This document shows, piece after piece, positions 1-5,150 of a stretch of DNA of 5,550 bases. Under the pieces are notes generated by a model. That model was given only the letters and a program-made list of their open reading frames with translations. It ran no database searches and was not told the DNA's origin. How positions within the stretch are numbered: the first letter of the stretch is position 1; every line of letters starts with the position of its first letter. The stretch covers positions 1-5,550 of the forward strand of contig JALHTX010000378.1 of assembly GCA_022866015.1 (NCBI GenBank), read 5' to 3'. The stretch is from Thermoplasmatota archaeon. Lineage in GTDB: Archaea; Thermoplasmatota; E2; DHVEG-1. Both the position numbers and the translations under genes were made by a program.

Positions 1-194
1 AGGATAGGTTGTGTGATGAAGTGGACCCATTTCTTGGTCAAATGTTCCCTGGATGGGAAACAGTAAGTTTTTCGTTAGGAACGCAAAATATTTCTCTAAT
101 ACATCAGTATCTACTTCCGGGAGATTCTTCTGAAGTTGAAAGACGTGAAGGATTCGTTGTTCCTGTTCATCCCTTGATACGTTTGTATTCATAG
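1..194 (+). CDS. C-terminal fragment of an unrecognised protein (partial at left edge)
   Basis: The reading frame is open to the left edge and ends with TAG at 192-194, so about 63 residues are visible. A TTG at 9 could start a small protein, but the frame stays open before it and there is no convincing ribosome binding site. I therefore treat this as the end of a longer gene. The fragment contains LGQMFPGWETVSFSLG and ends in VPVHPLIRLYS. It has no membrane segment, cysteine pair or motif that I recognise. It converges on the SEC-C gene with 10 bases between the two stop codons, which leaves no room for separate intrinsic terminators. Function is unknown. A chance open frame cannot be excluded, though the composition is protein-like (balanced charges, Trp, Pro and Gly). 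Confidence 0.5.
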   Translation, partial: DRLCDEVDPFLGQMFPGWETVSFSLGTQNISLIHQYLLPGDSSEVERREGFVVPVHPLIRLYS

Positions 195-204
195 TTTACA
201 CGCC

Positions 205-2172
205 TCATCGATGTTCTACTGGTATCTTTCGACCCAGACTATTCTCTTTTCTGTCCCGCTCCAGACAGCATTTCTTATATTTCTTCCCAGAACCACAATA
301 ACATGGATCATTACGACCAATCTTTGAATGGAATTTCTCGTTCGAATGATTTTTTCCTTTTGATTCACCTACGTTAAGAATGCTTTTGGGATGAATATTC
401 AAGCGTATTTCTTTAGTTGTAATCGGTTCTTCAGTCTCAAAATTGATATCAAACTTTTTGAGATAGTCATAATATTGAATTGTATTACTTTTTTCAGCTT
501 GATCCATTTCCACCTTGGCAAATAATTCATTCATTGCATTATCTATCTTTTCAAGTTTTGGTGATTTTGAATAGATATCTGATTTTTTTTCAATGGCTTG
601 TTTTTTCACTTTTAATAATTCTTTCTTTTTTGAATTAGCATTACTTTTTTCAAAAATCTCTTCAAGAAGAGTAATCACATTAATATAATCATCATAAATC
701 GTCGTTTCTGTTGTATCAATTGACAACTTGTTATTTTTAGCTCGACTATCAATGATTTCAAGTGCATCTGTTAGATACAACTCGGCATGCAAATAATCTT
801 CTTTTTCCAAATAGTAGTTTGCTATATCATGGGCGACATAACAATAAAAAGGATGATTATGTTTTAATTCTCTATACAATTCATTGCTTTGAGGATTGTT
901 ATGGATAATGTTGTTAATGATTTCTATACCTATCCAAGTTGGATGAGGAATCTGTTTATTAAGGTGATGCACAACCGTAAGTACATCTTTTTCAAGACTA
1001 GGATTGGCTAAAAGAGATGTCAAAAAAGTATTTAATTCATAACTGGGATCCATTTCAATCTCAATTGTTTTTTGCCATTCTTTTAAAAAATCTTTTTTAT
1101 CAGAAAAAATATATGTTTGCAGTCTTTTAAAATAATTGGTGCAAGTTTCTTTAAAAGATTCTTTTACTTTCTTTTTTCCATCAGTTTTTGAGATGAATAA
1201 GAACGCTTCATGTAGTACATCATTGAAACCAGAAATAGATGGTTCATCAGGACAGTAAATATCCCATAATGCATATGCTGCCATCCAGATAAAATCCTCA
1301 TCTTCTCCTGTTATGTTTATTTGGGGATAGAAGAGTTTTTTAGCAAGAGCTTCAGGATGATTAACTGTTTTTGCTACTTTAATAAATTCTTTCTTATCGA
1401 CAGTGACATCAAATGAAATAAGTTTATTGAGTATCTTTTTTTCAGACCATTTCATCGCTGCATCAAAATTTAGATAATCAGGTTTTTTTTCCCATTCCTT
1501 AAAATTGTTGTTTAACTCCGTAAGAATCCCCAGTTGAATAATTTCATTAAAGTCCCCTCGTTGATACTTATGTAATTGTTCTGATGCAAATGCATATTGC
1601 GGGTTAAGCTCATGGGCCGCCTCAAAGCATTGAACGCCAAGAAGTGGTTTTCCTGAAAATAAATAAGACAACCCGGAATTACAAAAAACTCGATAAATAT
1701 CTTGACTTGTTGTTTTTGTTTCAAGGAGTTTTTCAAAGGTTCTATCGAATTCTTTTGAAGCTTGAAAAAAATCTTGTTTACTCATATTATACATAGCTTT
1801 GTGATAATATGTAGTCCATTCCATTGGTGGAAGCGTTGTTTCAGTAATATATACATTGGATGGTTCTCCTTGTTTCTCTCGTCTTTTTAGCTCATCTGAA
1901 AATGTTACACCATTAAGCTTCTGTGAAGGCAAATGATGACTAAGATCGATCATTGCGTTTATTAAATTTTGAAATATATCCATTTCAACAAGTTTTTCAT
2001 TATCTAGCAGACCCGTAAGCATTTTCACTGATGTCATTGGATCTTCATCATTCATATCTTTCATCCATCTCTTGAGAGTGCCAACAGATACAAATGAATC
2101 AAGACTGCATTGATGTAAAAGATCCGAAAGTCTTTTTTCAATGTCAACCAATTCATTATTAACTCCAATCAA
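205..2172 (-). CDS. TPR-like repeat protein with C-terminal SEC-C zinc-binding motif
   Basis: The protein has 655 residues and is predicted soluble, with no signal peptide or membrane segment. The C-terminus carries a clear SEC-C motif: IGRNDPCYCGSGKKYKKCC at 618-636, with zinc ligands C624, C626, C635 and C636 (C-x-C-x8-C-C). In SecA and many unrelated proteins this motif binds zinc and contacts partners. Helical TPR-like repeats are visible at about 121-150 and 160-193, the latter ending AAHELNPQ, and again at about 443-475. The segment at about 65-100, with a helix followed by LPSQKLNG, resembles a module I associate with other SEC-C/TPR proteins. Residues 500-560 are lysine-rich and probably helical. 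The start is TTG at 2172-2170, chosen because GAGGTGAT lies 3 bases upstream. The likely role is protein-protein scaffolding; the partner and pathway are unknown. SEC-C is certain, the repeats are probable, and no enzymatic domain is seen. Confidence 0.9.
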   Translation of the reverse strand: MIGVNNELVDIEKRLSDLLHQCSLDSFVSVGTLKRWMKDMNDEDPMTSVKMLTGLLDNEKLVEMDIFQNLINAMIDLSHHLPSQKLNGVTFSDELKRREKQGEPSNVYITETTLPPMEWTTYYHKAMYNMSKQDFFQASKEFDRTFEKLLETKTTSQDIYRVFCNSGLSYLFSGKPLLGVQCFEAAHELNPQYAFASEQLHKYQRGDFNEIIQLGILTELNNNFKEWEKKPDYLNFDAAMKWSEKKILNKLISFDVTVDKKEFIKVAKTVNHPEALAKKLFYPQINITGEDEDFIWMAAYALWDIYCPDEPSISGFNDVLHEAFLFISKTDGKKKVKESFKETCTNYFKRLQTYIFSDKKDFLKEWQKTIEIEMDPSYELNTFLTSLLANPSLEKDVLTVVHHLNKQIPHPTWIGIEIINNIIHNNPQSNELYRELKHNHPFYCYVAHDIANYYLEKEDYLHAELYLTDALEIIDSRAKNNKLSIDTTETTIYDDYINVITLLEEIFEKSNANSKKKELLKVKKQAIEKKSDIYSKSPKLEKIDNAMNELFAKVEMDQAEKSNTIQYYDYLKKFDINFETEEPITTKEIRLNIHPKSILNVGESKGKNHSNEKFHSKIGRNDPCYCGSGKKYKKCCLERDRKENSLGRKIPVEHR

Positions 2173-2175
2173 AAT

Positions 2176-2183
2176 ATCACCTC
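2176..2183 (-). promoter_or_regulatory. Strong ribosome binding site deciding a TTG start
   Basis: On the minus strand this reads GAGGTGAT, eight bases complementary to the usual archaeal 16S tail (AUCACCUC). It ends 3 bases before TTG at 2172-2170. No ATG lies at a suitable distance, so the TTG start of the SEC-C gene rests on this site. It is the best ribosome binding site of a confident gene in the window. Confidence 0.8.
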
Positions 2184-2190
2184 TTTTTTC

Positions 2191-2237
2191 GTTCTCCGCA
2201 GTATTGCAGATGTCGCGACATTGCTGCTGCAGAAAAC
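2191..2237 (-). promoter_or_regulatory. Long RNA hairpin in the leader of the SEC-C gene
   Basis: In the minus-strand transcript GUUUUCUGCAG (2237-2227) pairs with CUGCGGAGAAC (2201-2191) over 11 consecutive positions, two of them G-U wobbles. In plus-strand RNA those two positions become A-C mismatches, so the fold favours the minus strand. Inside, after an internal loop, GCA pairs with UGC next to a one-base bulge. The tip is the 12-base perfect palindrome ATGTCGCGACAT (2210-2221). The hairpin ends 7 bases before the ribosome binding site. No run of T follows it on the minus strand, so it is not a typical intrinsic terminator. It could be a leader control element, an operator read as DNA, or an intercistronic processing site. 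Confidence 0.55.
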
Positions 2238-2252
2238 GTTTTGTTACAAAAC
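2238..2252. promoter_or_regulatory. 15-base perfect inverted repeat beside the TATA box (possible operator or hairpin)
   Basis: GTTTTGTTACAAAAC has 7-base arms around a single central base. It directly abuts the larger hairpin at 2237 and begins 1 base from the TATA box at 2254-2259. For the SEC-C promoter it would cover roughly -8 to -22, where an archaeal repressor could block the polymerase. As RNA it would form 6 pairs with a 3-base loop. The overlapping AAAACGTTTT at 2233-2242 is another perfect palindrome. Which role it plays cannot be decided from the sequence. Confidence 0.45.
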
Positions 2253-2262
2253 CTATATACTC
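2252..2262 (-). promoter_or_regulatory. Putative archaeal TATA box of the SEC-C gene
   Basis: The minus strand reads GTATATAGG here, preceded by purine-rich GAGGGA, which could serve as a BRE. A start about 26 bases downstream would fall near 2230 and give a leader of about 58 bases. Such a start would remove the first few bases of the large hairpin stem. The full hairpin would then form only in read-through RNA from the upstream membrane gene, or if initiation occurs earlier. Confidence 0.45.
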
Positions 2263-2285
2263 CCTCGGATTTTAATTTCATTGAT

Positions 2286-3176
2286 TTACCTCCCAATATC
2301 CACCTTTATCAGGGCCAATTCGTCGTAACAATCCTTTATTTTTTGTAGGTTATTAAGAGTTCTATGAAATTCTGATTTAAGTTGTTGCAGACTAAAAAAC
2401 GAATAAAGCAAAATAATAGTAATGACCTGAATAATTAAAACAACTAATAAAAACCACCAATTTCCTACTGAAGTAACTACCATGAAAAAAATCCAACCAG
2501 GGATGACAACAAGCAATATGAAAAATATTACTGCGCCTATTTTCATAGATGTCGTATATTCCTTTAGACTCTGAAGAATGGGTAACGCTTTTTTATCTAT
2601 AAATTTTGTAAATCTATCAATAAATAAAATGCCAATGGAAAAATAAATTGAAATCAGACTTATGAAAATTAATTCAAGCTTTCCATCAAAGGGTAAACTT
2701 ATTTTTCCAGATAGATGAAGTAATACAATGCCTATGTTAACCAGATAAATTACGGTTATAGCCTTCATTAAAGCATTTAAATTTTTAAAAAATATTTTAA
2801 TGATATACATTTTGAACGGTTTTTTAAACTGTTTGATTATCTTTAGATTTTCATTCGCCTTGTTACCAAGTATGTTTTTCCGTGTAATGTTTATTGTTGA
2901 ATATATCAACCATAAAAACATAAGAAGAAAAGATGTGGGTATCCATGTGTACAATAAATCCAATTGAAAACTAATCCCTAAACCAATGAATATAGTAACT
3001 AATCCACCGATTAATTTAACGTAATTGTATTCTTGATTTAATCGTTCAAGTGACATTTCTTCATTCATTGCATTTATCATATAGCAATTGTTATTAAAAA
3101 CTTTATATGGTTGTAAAAATGGAGAGAATCTCCTATTTATCAAGAGCCATACAAGGCCCTTATCGTAGTATTTCAT
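2286..3176 (-). CDS. Six-helix membrane protein of unknown function
   Basis: The frame encodes up to 296 residues. Six hydrophobic segments lie at about 54-71, 76-95, 138-155, 167-186, 212-235 and 240-261. They look like three helical hairpins separated by basic, lysine-rich cytoplasmic stretches (about 98-135 and 189-211). Residues 262-292 form a charged, probably coiled-coil tail. I recognise no catalytic or transport motif. The ATG at 3176 has no ribosome binding site, overlaps the end of the broken nuclease gene by 17 bases, and gives an odd 32-residue extension. An ATG at 3080 (residue 33, MINAMNEEMSLERL) lies about 25 bases after a TATA-like site, as for a leaderless mRNA, and would give 264 residues. 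I consider 3080 at least as likely. Its neighbours are a nuclease remnant upstream and the SEC-C gene 113 bases downstream, so a shared role with SEC-C is possible but unproven. Confidence 0.75.
   Translation of the reverse strand: MKYYDKGLVWLLINRRFSPFLQPYKVFNNNCYMINAMNEEMSLERLNQEYNYVKLIGGLVTIFIGLGISFQLDLLYTWIPTSFLLMFLWLIYSTINITRKNILGNKANENLKIIKQFKKPFKMYIIKIFFKNLNALMKAITVIYLVNIGIVLLHLSGKISLPFDGKLELIFISLISIYFSIGILFIDRFTKFIDKKALPILQSLKEYTTSMKIGAVIFFILLVVIPGWIFFMVVTSVGNWWFLLVVLIIQVITIILLYSFFSLQQLKSEFHRTLNNLQKIKDCYDELALIKVDIGR
3101..3108 (-). promoter_or_regulatory. TATA-like site suited to a leaderless start of the membrane gene
   Basis: The minus strand reads ATATAAAG, centred about 25 bases before the ATG at 3080. 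That is the spacing expected when transcription starts at or next to the initiation codon. It lies inside the longer reading frame that starts at 3176, so it supports the shorter protein. No clear BRE is seen, and such AT-rich matches occur by chance. Confidence 0.35.
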
Positions 3177-3519
3177 TTAATTTGTTGTTTCTTTTTATAG
3201 TGAATAATTGGAGATAATCCAAGAGATGGGCAATCCATCTATCAGAATCTTTGAAGAGATGTAAAAATATCACTCGATATCCATTCTTATCAAATATCTT
3301 CTGTCTGTAGCTATAATCGAATTTTTCTTAGCCACAAACCTCTATGTAGATACCGAAATGTATCAAATAGAAGTCAGGTGCCCACACCCGTGGTCGTTTG
3401 TTTTCATCCCAGACGAAAATAGGTTGTTCAAAAGACCATTGAATCCCGAATTCTTTCAATACATTTGCAACTTCTTTTTCAGCATTTGTCATCCGACCAT
3501 AGATTGATTCCTTTTGCAT
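3160..3519 (-). pseudogene. Small PD-(D/E)XK-type endonuclease, broken by an in-frame TAA
   Basis: Translation begins at ATG 3519, with GAGGT about 6 bases upstream, and runs 63 residues to TAA at 3328-3330. The same frame continues without another stop to TAA at 3160-3162, giving 118 residues plus the internal stop. The part before the stop has the layout of a small stand-alone nuclease: an N-terminal helix MTNAEKEVANVLKEFGI with E14/E16, then WAPDFYL with D49, then IYIEVCG with E60. The continuation EKFDYSYRQKIFDKNGYRVI and FLHLF is what such a fold needs after the active-site strand. A serine codon TCA changed to TAA would explain the break, because a small residue normally follows this glycine in relatives as I recall them. 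The usual lysine of the (D/E)xK motif is replaced by C62. The truncated product would lack the C-terminal half of the fold, so it is probably inactive. A sequencing error is the main alternative. Confidence 0.7.
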
Positions 3520-3520
3520 C

Positions 3521-3706
3521 TCAAGACCTCAAAAGTGAAAAAATAAGAGAATTTTTCTTTACAAAATTTGTAATAAATTCCGTCAAAAAATTTAATGAAA
3601 AATAGTGGTTTTTTCCCGTAGACTTAACCACTAGATCATATCCGCAAAAGATAAAGAAAAATAATTTTTTATCAATATCTTTTTGTAAAGTAACAATGGA
3701 TTTCAT
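3521..3706 (-). CDS. Doubtful 61-residue hypothetical protein
   Basis: The frame starts at ATG 3706 directly after GGGAGGATC, a good ribosome binding site, and overlaps the stop of the preceding 22-codon frame as ATGA. Its TGA stop ends 1 base before the nuclease ATG. This packing and the binding site are the only arguments for it. The product is rich in Phe, Lys and Asn (LFFFIFCGYDLVV, then FLTEFITNFVKK), as expected from translating AT-rich DNA. I recognise no family. It may be a real small protein, a leader to the nuclease, or noise in degraded DNA. Confidence 0.25.
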   Translation of the reverse strand: MKSIVTLQKDIDKKLFFFIFCGYDLVVKSTGKNHYFSLNFLTEFITNFVKKNSLIFSLLRS

Positions 3707-3771
3707 GATCCTCCCGAGCCACCGCTACCAAATATTATAGTAATATTATGGTGTGAATAATCCTTTTCCAT
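3703..3771 (-). pseudogene. 22-codon remnant, apparent N-terminus of a lost gene behind apgM
   Basis: ATG at 3771 lies 4 bases after the apgM stop. The frame reads MEKDYSHHNITIIFGS, then three more Gly/Ser pairs or singles (GGSGGS), and stops at TGA 3705-3703. A short polar head, a hydrophobic strand (NITIIF) and a glycine-rich turn form the classic start of a nucleotide-binding fold, so this may be the beginning of a gene cut off here. The stretch 3706-3728 is GC-rich in an otherwise AT-rich region. I cannot name the family. The inference is weak because the piece is so short. Confidence 0.3.
3731..3747. repeat. AT-only inverted repeat behind apgM
   Basis: AATATTA and TAATATT form perfect 7-base arms around TAG. 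The element lies about 30 bases after the apgM stop on the minus strand. With only A-T pairs the hairpin would be weak, and no T-run follows in the minus strand. It could be chance in AT-rich DNA or part of a weak 3' end signal. Confidence 0.25.
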
Positions 3772-3775
3772 AATT

Positions 3776-4981
3776 TTACGCTCCAAACTTTTCAAGTCTT
3801 AGAGCATTTGCCATAGCAATCGGTAGTATTTCAACTGCAGGAAGCATTGGTCCAAGACCACCTGAAACGCATGCTCTTTCACCAAATATTTTTACATTAT
3901 CTGGGCGGCAATACTTTGACCAAATAAGCAATGGAACTGGATGCCAACTATGTGATTTTAAAATAGATGGTGTAGAATGATCCCCTGTAACAATTACTAC
4001 ATCAGGATTCAAATTCATCAACCTTGGGATAAGCTTATCTACTTGTTCAATTACTTTTACTTTTGAATCAAAGTCTCCATCTTCACCATAACTATCAGTT
4101 TTTTTAATATGTAAAAAGAAGAAATCATATTTATCCCAGTTTTCTTCAAGAGTTTTAAATTCATCTTCAATAGTTTGCCCTGTCTCAAGCAAATCCATTC
4201 CAATTAAACGTGCAAGACCACGATACATTGGATAACATGCAATTGCAGCACTACGAAGACCAAATACTTTTGGAAAACTAGGCCAAGTAGGTTTTTCTGA
4301 AAAACCACGAAGTAACACCATATTTGCTGGGTGATTATCTGATAGAATATCTCTAGTTTGATTTAGAAATTTTTTAACAATTTCAACTGTATTTTCAGAG
4401 CCAGGTCCACCTTTAGGTTCTAAAGGTTTCGCACCTATTTCTTGAGGATCAGTATCTATAAGATTTCCTTTTAGTCCCTCTCCCCTTAAAACTACTAAAA
4501 ACCTGTGTTCTTTTACAGTTTCAACAAAAACTTTTAACCTAGGAATATTAATACGTTCAGATAAAAATTTACAGATTTCCTGGTTTTTTTCTGTTGATAT
4601 TCGTCCTGCTCTTCTATCAGTTATATTTCCATTTTTGTCAATTGTACAGAAATTTCCGCGAGCAGCAATATCACCTGGTTTTAAATCAAAATCTATACCT
4701 AATGCTTCAAGAACTCCTCTACCAATTTGATACTTTTCCGCATTAAAACCAAAAATACCAAGATGACCTGGACCACTACCTGGCGTTATACCCGGTCCAA
4801 CTGGAAGATGAAGACCACAAATACCATTATTTGCTAAATTGTCAAGATTGGGTTTGTATGCTGTTTCAAGTTCAGTTTTATTATCCGTTACTCTTGGTAA
4901 TCCTCCGATTCCATCCATTACAAGCATTATAATTTTAGTATCTGCATGCTTTACAAGTTTACTAATAAAATCTAAATCCAT
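3776..4981 (-). CDS. apgM: 2,3-bisphosphoglycerate-independent phosphoglycerate mutase, archaeal type
   Basis: This enzyme interconverts 3- and 2-phosphoglycerate in glycolysis and gluconeogenesis in the cytosol, using two divalent metal ions and a phosphoserine intermediate. The protein has 401 residues from ATG 4981, a normal family length. That start is chosen because GAGG lies 8 bases upstream; an ATG at 5026 would add 15 residues without a binding site. Alkaline-phosphatase superfamily marks, in 401 numbering: VMDGIGG with D23, TPGSGPGHLGIFG with the catalytic serine S69, HIKKTDSYGEDGD with D296, TGDHSTP with D334 and H335, and SHSWHPVP with H344/H347. Where I expect a histidine ligand four residues after D296 (usual D-x-x-G-H), the protein has E300. 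It is the first gene of a tightly packed minus-strand row and is divergent from the ABC ATPase gene. Function is confident from the complete set of other motifs. Confidence 0.95.
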   Translation of the reverse strand: MDLDFISKLVKHADTKIIMLVMDGIGGLPRVTDNKTELETAYKPNLDNLANNGICGLHLPVGPGITPGSGPGHLGIFGFNAEKYQIGRGVLEALGIDFDLKPGDIAARGNFCTIDKNGNITDRRAGRISTEKNQEICKFLSERINIPRLKVFVETVKEHRFLVVLRGEGLKGNLIDTDPQEIGAKPLEPKGGPGSENTVEIVKKFLNQTRDILSDNHPANMVLLRGFSEKPTWPSFPKVFGLRSAAIACYPMYRGLARLIGMDLLETGQTIEDEFKTLEENWDKYDFFFLHIKKTDSYGEDGDFDSKVKVIEQVDKLIPRLMNLNPDVVIVTGDHSTPSILKSHSWHPVPLLIWSKYCRPDNVKIFGERACVSGGLGPMLPAVEILPIAMANALRLEKFGA

Positions 4982-5087
4982 GATTATTTCCTCTTCTCTC
5001 CTAATATTGATTTTTTTAAAACTCATAATTTAAATTTATTAATAAAGATTATGATATGAAAGACTTAAAATTTATCTTTTTTATTTT

Positions 5088-5097
5088 ATTTATATAG
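5088..5097 (-). promoter_or_regulatory. Putative TATA box of apgM
   Basis: The minus strand reads CTATATAAAT, the best match to an archaeal TATA box upstream of apgM. Transcription would start near 5067, giving a leader of about 86 bases to the preferred ATG at 4981, or 41 bases to the ATG at 5026. The surrounding 5031-5120 is almost pure A/T, so other TATA-like matches are present, for example near 5040. Confidence 0.35.
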
Positions 5098-5115
5098 ATA
5101 AAAATTAAATACTTA

Positions 5116-5123
5116 TTATATAT
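5116..5123 (+). promoter_or_regulatory. Putative TATA box of the ABC ATPase gene
   Basis: TTATATAT is centred about 31 bases before the ATG at 5151. A start about 26 bases downstream would leave a leader of only 5-6 bases, which fits the lack of a good ribosome binding site (only AAGAAGAGATG is nearby). The gene is thus probably expressed from a near-leaderless mRNA. It shares the 169-base divergent region with apgM. Confidence 0.4.
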
Positions 5124-5150
5124 CCGGTTTATCACAAGAAGAGATGCTAT

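Noticed and set aside
9..194. Complete 61-residue protein starting at TTG 9
   Set aside because: The frame stays open to the left edge and AGGATAGG touches the TTG too closely to act as a binding site; a partial gene is more likely.
1512..1736. 74-codon frame on the minus strand inside the SEC-C gene
   Set aside because: It lies wholly within a confident gene in another frame, lacks a binding site and shows no motif.
2191..2252. Intrinsic terminator or CRISPR-like repeat
   Set aside because: No T-run follows the stems on the minus strand, and the repeat arms are not followed by spacers or further copies.
3192..3200. TATA-like CTATAAAAAG on the minus strand before ATG 3176
   Set aside because: A start 26 bases downstream would fall inside the reading frame, after the ATG; the bases are also explained as coding sequence of the nuclease tail.
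3328..3330. Stop-codon recoding (for example pyrrolysine) in the nuclease gene
   Set aside because: The codon is TAA; pyrrolysine uses TAG, and no recoding element or special structure is seen nearby.
3706..3730. GC-rich patch behind apgM as a tRNA end or other RNA gene
   Set aside because: No cloverleaf, T-loop or acceptor partner could be found; a Gly/Ser-rich coding stretch explains the composition.
4839..5033. 64-codon plus-strand frame over the apgM start
   Set aside because: It is antisense to the conserved N-terminus of apgM; its serine- and leucine-rich product is typical of an opposite-strand shadow.
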